From positions 630,855-694,854 of the forward strand of contig NZ_GG697141.2 in assembly GCF_000155955.1 (NCBI RefSeq): a stretch of 64,000 nucleotides of DNA, given 5' to 3'. The stretch comes from Mitsuokella multacida DSM 20544 (GTDB lineage Bacteria; Bacillota; Negativicutes; Selenomonadales; Selenomonadaceae). Below the pieces are notes generated by a model that worked only from the letters and a program-made list of their open reading frames with translations, was not told where the DNA came from and did no database searches. How positions within the stretch are numbered: the stretch's first letter is position 1; every line of letters begins with the position of its first letter. Shown here piece by piece: positions 9,830 through 19,018 of the stretch. A program made the position numbers and the translations under genes.

Positions 9830-12800
9830 GTGCCAAAGAAAGCGAATCTCAATAAAGTAATGGTCATCGGCTCTGGCCCAATCATCATCGGCCAGGCCGC
9901 TGAATTCGACTACGCCGGCTCGCAGGCCTGCCGCGCGCTCAAAGAAGAGGGCCTCGAAGTCGTGCTCGTCAACTCGAACCCGGCGACGATCATGACGGAT
10001 ACGCACATCGCCGACCGCGTCTACATCGAGCCGCTGACGGTCGAGTTCCTCGAGGAGATCATCTCGAAGGAGCGCCCGGACGGCCTGCTCGCGACGCTCG
10101 GCGGTCAGGCTGGCCTGAACCTTGCGGTACAGCTCTCGGAGAAGGGCGTACTCGAGAAGTACCATGTCGAGCTGCTCGGCACGCCGCTCAAGGCCATTGA
10201 GCGCGCCGAGGACCGCGAGCTCTTCAAGGAGACGATGCAGAAGCTCGGCGAGCCGATCCCCGAGAGCACAATCGTCGAGGATGTGCCGTCGGCTGTGGAG
10301 TTTGCCAATGAGATCGGCTACCCGGTCATCGTCCGCCCGGCCTACACGATGGGCGGTACTGGCGGCGGCATTGCCGAGAACGAGGAAGAGCTCGTCGAGA
10401 TCGTCATCAAGGGCCTGACGTACTCCATGATCGGCCAAGTGCTCATCGAGCGCAGCGTCGCCGGCTGGAAAGAGATCGAGTATGAGGTCATGCGCGACGG
10501 CCACGACAACTGCATCACCGTCTGCAACATGGAGAACTTCGACCCGGTCGGCGTCCACACGGGCGACTCCATCGTCGTCGCTCCGTCGCAGACGCTGACG
10601 GATCACGAGTACCAGATGCTCCGCAGTGCATCGCTGCGCATCATCCGCGAGCTCGGCATCGAAGGCGGCTGCAACGCGCAGTACGCACTCGACCCGAACA
10701 GCAACCGCTACTACGTCATCGAGGTCAACCCGCGCGTCAGCCGCTCCTCGGCACTCGCTTCGAAGGCGACGGGCTATCCGATCGCCAAGGTCTCAGCCAA
10801 GATTGCCATCGGCTACACGCTCGATGAGATCACGAACGCCGTCACGCAGAAGACGAAGGCCTGCTTCGAGCCGGCGCTCGACTACTGCGTCGTCAAGTTC
10901 CCGCGCTGGCCGTTCGACAAATTCGTCTACGCGGACCGCACGCTCGGCACGCAGATGAAGGCGACGGGCGAGGTCATGAGCATCGACCGCCACTTCGAAG
11001 GCGCCATCCTCAAGGCCGTGCGCTCGCTCGAGATCGGCGTGCACCGCCTGCACATGGACAAGATGGACGAGTGGGACGATGCCCGCGTCAAGAAGAACCT
11101 CGCGCGCATCAACGACGAGCGCATCTTCGTCATTGCCGAGGCGCTGCGCCGCGGCATCGCGACGATCGACGAGATCCATGCGATCACGAAGATTGACAAG
11201 TGGTTCCTCTACAAGATCCAGAACATCACGGCCGTCGAGAACAAGCTCAAGGAAGAAGCCCTGACGCCGAGCCTCATGCTCGAGGCGAAGAACATCGGCC
11301 TCGCCGACCGCTCCATCGCCGAGATCACGGGCAAGACGCAGGACGAGATCCGCACGGTCCGCAAGACGATGCACATCCTGCCGCGCTACAAGATGGTCGA
11401 TACGTGCGCAGCCGAGTTCGAGGCCGCTACGCCGTACTACTACTCGACCTTCCAGGCAGAGGAGGACGAAGTCAAGGTATCTGATGCCCGCAAGGTCATC
11501 GTGCTCGGCTCCGGCCCAATCCGCATCGGCCAGGGCGTCGAGTTCGACTACTGCTCGGTCCACTCCGTCTGGGCACTGCGCGAGATGGGCATCGAGGCCA
11601 TCATCATCAACAACAACCCGGAGACCGTCTCAACGGACTTCGACATCTCCGACCGACTCTACTTCGAGCCGCTGACGACGGAAGATGTGCTCAACATCAT
11701 CGATAAAGAGAATCCAGAGGGCGTCATCGTCCAGTTCGGCGGCCAGACGGCCATCAACCTCGCCGCATCCCTGCAGAAGGCCGGCGTCAAGGTTTTCGGC
11801 ACGTCGGTCGACGACATCGATCGCGCCGAGGACCGCGAGCGCTTCGACGAAGTCCTCACGCAGACGCAGATCCCGCGTCCGCAGGGCATCAGCGTCACGA
11901 ACCTCGACGAGGCTGTCACGGGCGCCGCGAAGATCGGTTATCCGGTCATGGTCCGCCCGTCGTACGTTCTCGGCGGCCGCGCGATGGAAATCGTCTACAA
12001 TGAGGCCGAGCTGCGCGACTACATGAGCCGCGCTGTCAAGGTCACGCCGGACCATCCGGTCCTCGTCGACCGCTACATGCAGGGCACGGAAGTCGAGGTC
12101 GACGGCATCTCCGACGGTGTCGACGTCGTCATCCCGGGCATCATGGAGCACGTCGAGCGCGCCGGTGTCCACTCGGGTGACTCCATCGCCGTCTACCCGC
12201 CGCAGACGCTCTCCTCGAAGGTCATCTACACGATCATCGACTACACGAAGCGCCTCGCGCTCTCGCTGCACGTCAAGGGCCTCCTGAACATCCAGTTCGT
12301 CGTCGTCGACGGCGAGGTCTACATCATCGAGGTCAACCCGCGCTCCTCGCGCACGGTGCCGTTCCTCTCGAAGGTCACGAACGTCGACATGGTCGGCCTC
12401 GCGACGCGCATCGCCATGGGCCATACGCTCAAGGAACTCGGCTACAAGTCGGGCCTCGTGCCGCCGAAGCCGTATGTCGCCGTCAAGGCGCCGGTCTTCT
12501 CGTTCGCGAAGATGACGGACGTCGATATCGCGCTCGGACCTGAGATGAAGTCGACGGGCGAGGTCATGGGCATCGACTACCACTACGCGCGCGCCCTCTA
12601 CAAGGCCATCATCGGCTCGGGCATCCACGTCCCGACGAAGGGCTGCATCCTCTTCACGGTTGCCGACAAGGACAAGGAAGAGATGAAGCAGCTCGCCAAG
12701 GCTTTCTCGGAGCTCGGCTTCGAGATCTGCGCGACGGAAGGCACGGCCAAGGCCATCCAGTCGATGGGCATCGACGCAGAGGTCGTCGGCAAGGTCCACG

Positions 12801-13057
12801 AGCGCAGTTCCGACATCATCCAGATGATCAAGAACGGCAAGATCAACATGGTCATCAACACGCTGACGCAGGGCAAGCACTCGGCCAAGGACGGCTTCAA
12901 GATCCGCCGCGCGACGGTCGAGCACGGCATCGCCTGCCTGACGTCTCTCGACACGGCTTGGGAAGTCCTGCGCGTGCTCTCCTTCATGCGGGAGCGCCGC
13001 CTCGTCTACTCGCTGGCCATCCAGGACTATGTAGGTGGTGGTGATGACCTTGCCTAA
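9830..13057 (+). CDS. carB: Carbamoyl-phosphate synthase large subunit
   Basis: 1075 residues, full length. Two homologous ATP-grasp halves are visible, each opening with a nucleotide-binding loop ([15 protein letters not shown] and [15 protein letters not shown]) and containing the EVNPRxSRSS/EVNPRSSRT signature. The last 140 residues form the MGS-like allosteric domain, where UMP or ornithine binds in characterised homologues. GTG start at 9830, three bases after the carA stop. It overlaps pyrK by 14 bases. Confidence 0.95.
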   Translation: MPKKANLNKVMVIGSGPIIIGQAAEFDYAGSQACRALKEEGLEVVLVNSNPATIMTDTHIADRVYIEPLTVEFLEEIISKERPDGLLATLGGQAGLNLAVQLSEKGVLEKYHVELLGTPLKAIERAEDRELFKETMQKLGEPIPESTIVEDVPSAVEFANEIGYPVIVRPAYTMGGTGGGIAENEEELVEIVIKGLTYSMIGQVLIERSVAGWKEIEYEVMRDGHDNCITVCNMENFDPVGVHTGDSIVVAPSQTLTDHEYQMLRSASLRIIRELGIEGGCNAQYALDPNSNRYYVIEVNPRVSRSSALASKATGYPIAKVSAKIAIGYTLDEITNAVTQKTKACFEPALDYCVVKFPRWPFDKFVYADRTLGTQMKATGEVMSIDRHFEGAILKAVRSLEIGVHRLHMDKMDEWDDARVKKNLARINDERIFVIAEALRRGIATIDEIHAITKIDKWFLYKIQNITAVENKLKEEALTPSLMLEAKNIGLADRSIAEITGKTQDEIRTVRKTMHILPRYKMVDTCAAEFEAATPYYYSTFQAEEDEVKVSDARKVIVLGSGPIRIGQGVEFDYCSVHSVWALREMGIEAIIINNNPETVSTDFDISDRLYFEPLTTEDVLNIIDKENPEGVIVQFGGQTAINLAASLQKAGVKVFGTSVDDIDRAEDRERFDEVLTQTQIPRPQGISVTNLDEAVTGAAKIGYPVMVRPSYVLGGRAMEIVYNEAELRDYMSRAVKVTPDHPVLVDRYMQGTEVEVDGISDGVDVVIPGIMEHVERAGVHSGDSIAVYPPQTLSSKVIYTIIDYTKRLALSLHVKGLLNIQFVVVDGEVYIIEVNPRSSRTVPFLSKVTNVDMVGLATRIAMGHTLKELGYKSGLVPPKPYVAVKAPVFSFAKMTDVDIALGPEMKSTGEVMGIDYHYARALYKAIIGSGIHVPTKGCILFTVADKDKEEMKQLAKAFSELGFEICATEGTAKAIQSMGIDAEVVGKVHERSSDIIQMIKNGKINMVINTLTQGKHSAKDGFKIRRATVEHGIACLTSLDTAWEVLRVLSFMRERRLVYSLAIQDYVGGGDDLA

Positions 13058-13823
13058 TCAGCCGAAAAAAATCGTGCGCGATGCGAAGGTCCTCGCTCAG
13101 CAGGAGCTCGCGACGGACGTCTTCTTTCTCGTCGTCGAGGCGCCGGAGATTGCGCGCCTCGCGCGGGCCGGCCAGTTCGTGCAGCTGCGCATCCTCTCGG
13201 GGGACTTCACGCTGCGCCGCCCCGTCGGCGTGGCCGCGGTCGACGAGAAGAAGGGGAGCATTGCTTTCATCTACCGCGTCGTCGGCAGGGGGACAAAGGC
13301 GCTCTCCGAGCTGATGCCCGGAGAAATCGTCAACGTCCTCGGTCCGCTTGGCCACGGCTTCGCGATGCAGTACGAACATCCGCTGATCGTCGGCGGCGGC
13401 ATGGGCCTCTCGCCCCTGCTTTATTACGCAGCGGCGATGCAGGGCAAGGCCGACGTCCTCATGGGAGGCAAGACGGCCGAAGAGCTCTTCTGGAAGAACC
13501 TCTTCGACGATCTCTGCGGCCAGTGCTTCCTGACGACGGATGACGGCTCGCTCGGCACGAAGGGTTTCACGACGACCGTCCTTCCCGAGATTCTCGAGAA
13601 GGGCGACTACGATGTCGTCGTGACCTGCGGCCCTGAGATCATGATGCGCGGCGTCGCCAAGATCGCCAAAGAGCACGGCATCCCGTGCGAAGTCTCGCTC
13701 GAGAAGCGCATGGCCTGCGGCCTCGGCGCCTGCCTCTCGTGCTCCATTGACACGACGGACGGCCAGCGCAAGAAGGTCTGCAAAGACGGCCCCGTCTTCC
13801 CGGCAGAGGAGGTGTTTGCATGA
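13044..13823 (+). CDS. pyrK: Dihydroorotate dehydrogenase electron-transfer subunit
   Basis: 259 residues. FAD and 2Fe-2S protein that passes electrons from the type 1B dihydroorotate dehydrogenase to NAD. A flavin motif (RRPVGVA), an NAD-binding [13 protein letters not shown] and a C-terminal iron-sulfur motif C-x4-C-x2-C...C (CGLGACLSC near residue 222) are visible. Three in-frame GTG codons precede ATG 13044; the ATG is preferred because AGGTGG lies just upstream. It overlaps carB at the front and pyrD at the back (ATGA). Confidence 0.93.
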   Translation: MTLPNQPKKIVRDAKVLAQQELATDVFFLVVEAPEIARLARAGQFVQLRILSGDFTLRRPVGVAAVDEKKGSIAFIYRVVGRGTKALSELMPGEIVNVLGPLGHGFAMQYEHPLIVGGGMGLSPLLYYAAAMQGKADVLMGGKTAEELFWKNLFDDLCGQCFLTTDDGSLGTKGFTTTVLPEILEKGDYDVVVTCGPEIMMRGVAKIAKEHGIPCEVSLEKRMACGLGACLSCSIDTTDGQRKKVCKDGPVFPAEEVFA

Positions 13824-14770
13824 GTGACGAACGACTCCACACGAATCTGCTCGGCATCGCCATGCAGACGCCGGTACTGACGGCCTCGGGCACGTTCGGC
13901 TTCGGCGAGGAATTCGCCGACTTCGTCGACCTCTCGCGCCTCGGCGGCGTCATGGTCAAGGGCACGACGCTCCTGCCGCGCCGCGGCAACGACGGCGTGC
14001 GCATCACGGAGACACCGAAGGGCATGCTCAACTGCATCGGCCTCGAAAATCCGGGCGTCGAGCATTTCCTCAAGGAGACCCTGCCGCGCATCCAGCAGTA
14101 CGGCATGAACGTCATCGTCAACATCTCAGGCAGCACGGCCGAGGACTACGGCAAGCTCGCCGGCCTCCTCGATGTGCCGGGCGTCGCCGCCATCGAGCTC
14201 AACGTCTCGTGCCCAAATGTCAAGGAAGGAGGCATCGTCTTCGGCACCGACCCGGAGGCGGCTTCGGCCGTCGTCCGCGCGGCCAAGGCGCATACCAAGA
14301 AGCCCGTCATCCTCAAGCTCTCGCCGAATGTCACGGACATCGTCGCGATGGCCAAGGCTGTCGAGGCGGCCGGCGCTGACGCGGTCTCGCTGATCAACAC
14401 CCTGCTCGGCATGGAGATCGACATCCATCGCTTCCGCCCGGTGCTTGGCAACATCACCGGTGGTCTCTCGGGCCCATGCGTCAAGCCAGTCGCCGTGCGC
14501 ATGGTCTGGCAGGTCGCGCAGGCCGTCCACATCCCGATCATCGGCATGGGCGGTATCGCGAGCGCCGAGGATGCCGTCGAGTTCTTCCTCGCCGGTGCGA
14601 GCGCCGTCGCCGTCGGCACGGCCAACTTCACCGACCCGGAGATCACGATGAAGATCTGCGATGGCCTCACGGATTACCTCGCCGAGAACGGCTTCTCGAG
14701 CATCGAGGAGATCGTCGGCAAGGCTAACCCGGGCTTTCTCGGTTTCCCAAAAGATGTTCAGAAAGGATAA
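13820..14770 (+). CDS. pyrD: Dihydroorotate dehydrogenase, type 1B catalytic subunit
   Basis: 316 residues. Oxidises dihydroorotate to orotate using FMN. The class 1 active-site cysteine is in [13 protein letters not shown] (about residue 133), with FMN-binding GGIAS and GTANF segments at the C-terminus. Adjacent pyrK makes this the NAD-linked 1B form (PyrDB), suited to anaerobes. The start overlaps the pyrK stop by ATGA. Confidence 0.95.
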   Translation: MSDERLHTNLLGIAMQTPVLTASGTFGFGEEFADFVDLSRLGGVMVKGTTLLPRRGNDGVRITETPKGMLNCIGLENPGVEHFLKETLPRIQQYGMNVIVNISGSTAEDYGKLAGLLDVPGVAAIELNVSCPNVKEGGIVFGTDPEAASAVVRAAKAHTKKPVILKLSPNVTDIVAMAKAVEAAGADAVSLINTLLGMEIDIHRFRPVLGNITGGLSGPCVKPVAVRMVWQVAQAVHIPIIGMGGIASAEDAVEFFLAGASAVAVGTANFTDPEITMKICDGLTDYLAENGFSSIEEIVGKANPGFLGFPKDVQKG

Positions 14771-14778
14771 GGAGAACT

Positions 14779-15504
14779 ATGGCTATCAAAGCAGATGACC
14801 GCCTGATCGTGGCACTCGACTTCCACACGATGGAGGACGTCAAAGCCCTCGTCGAGAAGCTCGGAGATAGCGTCTCTTACTATAAAGTCGGCATGGAGCT
14901 CTTCTACAGCGTCGGCGGCGAAGTCGTCCGCTGGCTGCGTGGCCAGGGAAAGCACGTCTTCCTCGACCTCAAGCTCCACGACATCCCGAACACGGTGGCC
15001 GGCGGGCTCTGCTCGCTGATGGACCTCGGCGCCGACATCCTCAACGTCCATGCGAGTGGCGGCTATACGATGATGAAGACGGCGGCCGACCGGCTGCACG
15101 CCGCAGCAGAGGAGAGGGGCATCCCGTGCCCGAAGCTCATCGCCATCACGGTGCTCACGAGCATCAATCAGGAGGACTGGGATGGCGTCGGCCAGACGCT
15201 GCCCATCCAGGATGCCGTCGTGCGCCTCGCCAAGCTCGCGAAGTCGGCTGGCCTCGACGGTGTCGTCGCGTCGCCGCAGGAAGCGGCCCTGATTCGCGAG
15301 GCATGCGGCGCGGATTTCCTGATCGTGACGCCGGGCGTGCGCCCCGCTGGCTCGGCCATCAACGACCAGAGCCGCATCGCGACGCCTGCTAAGGCCCTCA
15401 CAAATGGCGCGAGCCACCTCGTCATCGGCCGCCCAATCCGCGCTGCCGAAGACCCGAAAGCAGCCGCCGAGGCTATCTTGAAAGAAATGGAGACGGTAAA
15501 ATGA
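14779..15504 (+). CDS. pyrF: Orotidine 5'-phosphate decarboxylase
   Basis: 241 residues. Decarboxylates OMP to UMP. The signature DLKLHDIPNTV, carrying the catalytic Asp-Lys-Asp set, is near residues 61-71; a phosphate-binding TPGVRP and GRPI close the barrel. ATG follows AAGGAG at 14767-14772. It overlaps pyrE by four bases. Confidence 0.95.
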   Translation: MAIKADDRLIVALDFHTMEDVKALVEKLGDSVSYYKVGMELFYSVGGEVVRWLRGQGKHVFLDLKLHDIPNTVAGGLCSLMDLGADILNVHASGGYTMMKTAADRLHAAAEERGIPCPKLIAITVLTSINQEDWDGVGQTLPIQDAVVRLAKLAKSAGLDGVVASPQEAALIREACGADFLIVTPGVRPAGSAINDQSRIATPAKALTNGASHLVIGRPIRAAEDPKAAAEAILKEMETVK

Positions 15505-16091
15505 CAATGACCGAAGAAGAAGTAAAAGACCTGCTGGTCAAGACGAACGCCATCATGAATGGCCATTTCCTGCTGACGTCCGGCCTGCACAGCCCGCACT
15601 ACGTCGAGAAATTCAACGTGCTGCAGCATCCGAAGTACACGCAGCAGCTCTGCGAGGCGATGGCCGAGAAGTTCAAGGACGCCAACATCGAGACCGTCGT
15701 CGGCCCGATGACCGGCGGCATCCTGCTCGCCCATGAGACGGGCAAGGCCCTCGGCACGCGCGCCATCTTCACCGAGCGCGTCGATGGCAAGATGACCTTC
15801 CGCCGCGGCTTCCACCTGCATCCGGGTGAGCGCTGCCTGATCGTCGAAGACATCGTCACGACCGGCGGCTCCATCAAGGAAGTCATCGACGTCGTCAAGG
15901 CCAACGGCGGCATCCCCGTCGCCGTCAGCATGCTCGTCGACCGCAGTGGCGGCAAAGTCAACTTCGGTGACGTCCCGTGCACCGCACTGCTGCACCTCAA
16001 CGTTGAGACCTACAAGCCGGAGGACTGCCCGCTTTGCAAACAGGGCATCCCGATGACTAAGAGAGGCAGCACCGGAAAGGTGAATAAATAA
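15501..16091 (+). CDS. pyrE: Orotate phosphoribosyltransferase
   Basis: 196 residues. Makes OMP from orotate and PRPP. The PRPP motif LIVEDIVTTGGS is near residues 113-124. The C-terminus has a CxxC pair (CPLCKQG) seen in the clostridial/Negativicute form of the enzyme. Last gene of the operon, followed by a strong terminator. Confidence 0.93.
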   Translation: MTMTEEEVKDLLVKTNAIMNGHFLLTSGLHSPHYVEKFNVLQHPKYTQQLCEAMAEKFKDANIETVVGPMTGGILLAHETGKALGTRAIFTERVDGKMTFRRGFHLHPGERCLIVEDIVTTGGSIKEVIDVVKANGGIPVAVSMLVDRSGGKVNFGDVPCTALLHLNVETYKPEDCPLCKQGIPMTKRGSTGKVNK

Positions 16092-16110
16092 TAAATTTAT
16101 TCATAAATTA

Positions 16111-16153
16111 AAATCGGCATCGTTCAGAATTACTGAATGATGCCGATTTTTTC
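16111..16153 (+). terminator. Terminator of the pyr operon
   Basis: AAAATCGGCATC at 16111-16122 pairs with GATGCCGATTTT, an inner TTCAG/CTGAA extends the stem, and the descending arm runs into six Ts ending at 16152. Confidence 0.9.
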
Positions 16154-16254
16154 TCCCCAATCGTATTCATATTCATCAGGCAGGAAACCGAAGGATATCA
16201 TCGAATTAGTAAAAACAGAACACAAATAAAAAGAAAGAGAAAAGAGGAGATTGC

Positions 16255-16290
16255 ATGAGTACACCATATGAGCAGATGAAGAGCAGATGA
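16255..16290 (+). other. Displaced original start of the acetyltransferase gene, now an 11-codon reading frame
   Basis: ATG at 16255 has an excellent ribosome site (AGAGGAGA, 16243-16250) but reaches TGA at 16288-16290 after 11 codons. The peptide MSTPYEQMKS is the expected N-terminus of a maltose/galactoside-type acetyltransferase. If one of the two AGATGAAGAGC copies (16274-16284, 16285-16295) is removed, it runs directly into SGEIYWPSD of the downstream gene. The stop overlaps the downstream ATG as ATGA, so reinitiation is possible. Confidence 0.75.
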
Positions 16291-16295
16291 AGAGC
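16274..16295 (+). repeat. 11-bp perfect tandem duplication inside a gene start
   Basis: AGATGAAGAGC occurs twice back to back. The length is not a multiple of three, so it shifts the frame between the natural start at 16255 and the body of the acetyltransferase. Confidence 0.95.
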
Positions 16296-16913
16296 GGGGA
16301 GATCTACTGGCCGTCGGATACGAGCCTGATGGAGCAGCAGTTCGACTGCTTGGAGAAACTCTACGACTTCAACGCGACGCGTCCGCATGAGCAGGAAAAG
16401 CGGCAGGCGCTGCTCAAGGAGATGCTGGCCGAAGTCGGCAAGGACTGCTACATCGAGCCGCCGCTGCGCGCGAACTGGGGCGGTCATCATCTGCATCTCG
16501 GCAATCAGGTCTACGCGAATTTCAACCTGACGCTCGTCGATGACTGCGACATCTACATCGGCGACCACACGATGATCGGGCCGAATGTCACGATTGCGAC
16601 GGCCAACCATCCGCTGGCGCCAGAGCTCCGCGAGAGGGCCTACCAGTACAACCTGCCGGTCCACATCGGCAAGAACGTCTGGCTCGGCGCGGGCGTCATC
16701 GTCGTGCCCGGCGTCACGATTGGCGACAACACGGTCATCGGCGCAGGCAGTGTCGTGACGCGTGATATCCCCGCCAATGTGCTGGCCTTCGGCGTACCGT
16801 GCCGCGTACAGCGCGAGCTCGGCGACCACGATTGGGAGTTCTACCACAAGAACCGACGCATGCCGCAGGAACTCCTGAAGTACCGTCGGCCTGGCAAAGA
16901 GACAGAAGCCTGA
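16287..16913 (+). CDS. Maltose/galactoside O-acetyltransferase family protein
   Basis: 208 residues from ATG 16287. Left-handed beta-helix (hexapeptide) acyltransferase of the Maa/LacA/NodL group; transfers acetyl from acetyl-CoA to a sugar. An N-terminal maltose-acetyltransferase segment is followed by hexapeptide turns from about residue 90 (GDHTMIGPNVTIATANHPL, with the catalytic His), then GKNVWLGAGVIVVPGVTIGDNTVIGAGSVV and AFGVPCRV. The start is a secondary ATG created by an 11-bp duplication; it lacks its own good ribosome site but overlaps the stop of the displaced reading frame. The enzyme core is intact, so activity may be reduced rather than lost. The sugar substrate is unknown. Convergent with the phosphoesterase downstream. 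Confidence 0.85.
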   Translation: MKSGEIYWPSDTSLMEQQFDCLEKLYDFNATRPHEQEKRQALLKEMLAEVGKDCYIEPPLRANWGGHHLHLGNQVYANFNLTLVDDCDIYIGDHTMIGPNVTIATANHPLAPELRERAYQYNLPVHIGKNVWLGAGVIVVPGVTIGDNTVIGAGSVVTRDIPANVLAFGVPCRVQRELGDHDWEFYHKNRRMPQELLKYRRPGKETEA

Positions 16914-16920
16914 GCCATGG

Positions 16921-16935
16921 CCCAGCTTTGCTGGG
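16921..16935. terminator. Short hairpin between convergent genes
   Basis: CCCAGC, loop TTT, GCTGGG lies in the 28-base gap between the acetyltransferase and the phosphoesterase. There is no clear T-run, so function as a terminator is uncertain. Confidence 0.3.
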
Positions 16936-16941
16936 GCACGG

Positions 16942-17682
16942 TCAGAGGATCTTTACCGGTCGGAAGTCGAGGTAATCGCCCGAGACGAGCCGGTAGGTGA
17001 TGCCGCGCACGGTGCCCTGCAGGCTGTCGTGGAAGCGTTCTTCGCCGTGGCAGTGTGAGTAGATGACCTGCTCGACGCCGTATTCCTCCGCGATATCCGT
17101 GAAGGGGCTTTGCTGCTCGAGGATGTTCGTCGGCGGATAGTGCAGGAACAGGAGGAACTTCTTGTAGCCTGCCTCCACGGCCGCATCGAGCGAACGGCGC
17201 AGCCGCACGCATTCGCGCTCGATGAGTTTCCTGGCATGTGCTTCGCGTTCCTCATCCCAGCCGACGACATGACCTTCGCCGTCAAGATAGAAGGGCCCTT
17301 CAAACGTGAAGCCCTTCGTGCCGACGAGTGCGTAGTCCTCGTAGGCATAGAAATTATTCTGCAGGAAGGACAGCCGCCCCTCGAACCGCCGGTTGAGGGA
17401 GGCTGTCCTCTTTGCATCCCAAAACATGTCGTGGTTGCCGCGCAGCAGGATCTTGCGCCCCGGCAGCGCCGCAATGAACGCGAGGTCCTGCTCGCACTCC
17501 GGCAGCTTGCGACCCCACGAATGGTCACCCGTGATGACGAGCGTGTCGTGCGGCCCGACGAGCGCCTCGCAGTTCCGCTTGATTTTTTCTTCATGGTGCT
17601 GCCACGCCTTGCCAAAGACGTCCATCGACTTCTCCGGCGTCTGGAACGAGAGGTGGAAGTCACCGATTGCAAAGAGAGCCAT
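16942..17682 (-). CDS. Calcineurin-like metallophosphoesterase
   Basis: 246 residues. Metal-dependent phosphohydrolase signatures appear in order: GDFHLSF (residues 6-12), GDHSWG (about 52), GNHDMFW (about 80), LFLHYPP (about 168), and HCHGEE near the C-terminus. Together these give the dinuclear-metal ligand set of the family. Start chosen at 17682 because AAAGGAG (17691-17697 on the opposite strand) lies 8 bases upstream; a longer frame to 17727 has no support. Substrate is unknown (nucleotide, phosphoprotein or sugar phosphate are all possible). Confidence 0.8.
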   Translation of the reverse strand: MALFAIGDFHLSFQTPEKSMDVFGKAWQHHEEKIKRNCEALVGPHDTLVITGDHSWGRKLPECEQDLAFIAALPGRKILLRGNHDMFWDAKRTASLNRRFEGRLSFLQNNFYAYEDYALVGTKGFTFEGPFYLDGEGHVVGWDEEREAHARKLIERECVRLRRSLDAAVEAGYKKFLLFLHYPPTNILEQQSPFTDIAEEYGVEQVIYSHCHGEERFHDSLQGTVRGITYRLVSGDYLDFRPVKIL

Positions 17683-17739
17683 ACTTACTGCTCCTTTCTT
17701 ATATACTGTCGCACTGTGCTCAGGCAATGTACGGTTCGA

Positions 17740-17768
17740 TTGACTTTTCTATATTTTTGTGGTATGCT
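17740..17768 (+). promoter_or_regulatory. Promoter of small RNA copy 1
   Basis: TTGACT (17740-17745), 17-bp spacer, TATGCT (17763-17768). The -10 box is one base from that of copy 2. Confidence 0.75.
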
Positions 17769-17774
17769 TTGCAT

Positions 17775-17910
17775 AGATAAAAAGAGCGAACCTAAGATGG
17801 TCGGCTCGGCATATCTGTAGGCTAAAATTTCGGCCATACAAACAGCGGTTGCTGACGCTGATGGCCATCGTACATCCCGAAAAGTCGTCCCTGGCAGGAC
17901 GGCTTTTTTC
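17775..17910 (+). ncRNA. Structured small RNA, copy 1 (possible solitary antitoxin or leader RNA)
   Basis: About 136 nt between a sigma70-type promoter and a terminator hairpin (GTCGTCC 17885-17891 with GGACGGC 17898-17904, then six Ts). An internal hairpin is formed by GGCCAT (17832-17837) with ATGGCC (17861-17866), and CAGCG with CGCTG above a 5-base bulge. The same hairpin is kept in copy 2 although the loop differs, which supports a functional RNA. It is upstream of the esterase, so it could instead be a regulated 5' leader. I do not recognise the family. Confidence 0.6.
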
Positions 17911-17923
17911 ATGCCTGCACATA

Positions 17924-17951
17924 GTATAGCAGGAATGGCAGGTACCAGCAA
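17924..17951 (-). promoter_or_regulatory. Reverse-strand promoter in repeat copy 1
   Basis: Read on the minus strand: TTGCTG (17946-17951), 16-bp spacer, TATACT (17924-17929). Its counterpart in copy 2 drives the small membrane-peptide gene. Here nothing but the antisense of the small RNA lies downstream, suggesting a deleted gene. Confidence 0.5.
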
Positions 17952-17994
17952 GGAGTCTTATTTAGATGAAAATGGAAATGGAGATGAAATAGAT

Positions 17995-18744
17995 ATGGGA
18001 CAGTCCATCAAGAGAAACAGTAGGAAATGGCAGTGCGACGAGTTGCCCGTCGATTTTCCTTTGAGCGAGGAGGCAATGCGCGGCCTTGTCCTGCATGAAC
18101 CAAGGCCACACGCCCTGCTCGTGCAACCCGTCGAGCAGGAAGAGATTGTTGCGCGCAAAGGGCTCTTTGATGAAGTCAGCGCCATTGCCGCCGCTATAAG
18201 CGTGCCGTTGGCTGTCGCGTTCATTGCTGTCAAGGACTGGAATCAGGAGCTATCCCCATGGCAGGCACCAGCCGTCTTCGGTAAGCAGGACTTCGGTGCA
18301 GGGGCAGGAGAGACACTGAAATCCATTGAGAAAATCCTGCCTGCACTTAAGAGGCATTATAATCTGCCAGAGAATGCCCCTGTTGTGCTTGGTGGTTACT
18401 CACTCGCCGCGCTCTTCTCGCTTTGGAGCGCCTACGAGAGCCACTCCTTCGCTGCCATTGCCGCCGCCTCGCCGTCCGTCTGGTTCCCCAGCTGGCTCGA
18501 CTATGCCAAAGCCCATGATCCACACGCAGGCGCCATCTACCTGAGCCTCGGTGACCGCGAAGACAAGGGCCGCAACCCCGTCATGCGCACCGTCAGCACC
18601 TGCATCAAAGAGCAGCACGCCCTGCTGCAGGAAGCCGGCATCAAGACCACCCTCGCATGGAACCCCGGCAACCACTTCCAGCAGCCAGAACAGCGCTGCG
18701 CCAAGGGCTTCATCTGGTGCTTGGAGCAACTGTTCTCGGAATAA
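17995..18744 (+). CDS. Alpha/beta-hydrolase (esterase) family protein
   Basis: 249 residues. Serine-hydrolase nucleophile elbow GGYSLAALFSL near residue 137, followed by AAASPSVWFP and a catalytic-type GNHF near residue 228; overall resembles esterase D / enterochelin-esterase-like hydrolases. No signal peptide, so cytoplasmic. Start ATG 17995 is preceded by GGAG; an 8-codon frame (17966-17992, MKMEMEMK) with the better AAGGAG site ends two bases before it and may couple translation. The first third is A+T-richer than the rest. Substrate unknown. It lies between small-RNA copy 1 and the three-gene GHKL operon, without an obvious functional link to either. Confidence 0.7.
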   Translation: MGQSIKRNSRKWQCDELPVDFPLSEEAMRGLVLHEPRPHALLVQPVEQEEIVARKGLFDEVSAIAAAISVPLAVAFIAVKDWNQELSPWQAPAVFGKQDFGAGAGETLKSIEKILPALKRHYNLPENAPVVLGGYSLAALFSLWSAYESHSFAAIAAASPSVWFPSWLDYAKAHDPHAGAIYLSLGDREDKGRNPVMRTVSTCIKEQHALLQEAGIKTTLAWNPGNHFQQPEQRCAKGFIWCLEQLFSE

Positions 18745-18834
18745 GTGCAGGCTGCCTTTCTTGATAAGATCTGTCAATCATGAAAGAAAGATTTTATATT
18801 TTGCATGTTTTCTTCATCAAAGATTATCGCTACC

Positions 18835-18863
18835 TTGACTTTTTATTAAGAACAGTGTATTCT
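18835..18863 (+). promoter_or_regulatory. Promoter upstream of the GHKL operon
   Basis: TTGACT (18835-18840), 17-bp spacer, TATTCT (18858-18863). It precedes the leader hairpin at 18924 and the GHKL gene at 19019. Confidence 0.6.
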
Positions 18864-18923
18864 GAATATGTTGGTTAATTGAATAGTTAAAGCATGATCT
18901 GATGAATGTTCAAGCTGCTTTTG

Positions 18924-18948
18924 GGGCTGACGATATGTCAGCCCTTTT
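18924..18948 (+). terminator. Terminator-like hairpin in the leader of the GHKL operon
   Basis: GGGCTGAC (18924-18931), loop GATAT, GTCAGCCC (18937-18944), then TTTT. It lies about 55-80 nt after the promoter and 70 nt before the first gene, so it either attenuates the operon or ends a roughly 78-nt RNA. Part of it could also be translated as an in-frame extension from ATG 18902, which lacks a ribosome site. Confidence 0.65.
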
Positions 18949-19018
18949 GCTTATATGGCATGTCGGGATTTCTTATGATGAGTTAATGTTCGTCCATGCA
19001 TGGAAAGAGGGGATTTGC

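Larger units (their letters stand above)
17737..17951 (+). repeat. Direct repeat, copy 1: small-RNA locus plus reverse-strand promoter
   Basis: Near-identical to 22573-22752 joined to 23069-23102. A stretch of 50 bases (17768-17817) is identical to 22605-22654. After the RNA terminator, the motif CATAGTATAGCAGGAAT follows at 17921-17937 directly; in copy 2 the same motif is separated from the terminator by about 320 bases carrying a small gene. The two copies bracket the accessory region in direct orientation, about 4.8 kb apart. Confidence 0.9.

Noticed and set aside
17685-17951. 88-codon frame on the minus strand through small-RNA copy 1
   Set aside because: It is antisense to the RNA and is cut by the terminator hairpin; copy 2 does not preserve it.
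18902-19018. 39-codon N-terminal extension of the GHKL ATPase
   Set aside because: No ribosome site at ATG 18902, it reads through a terminator hairpin, and family members begin close to the RFxSNN motif, which suits the start at 19019.
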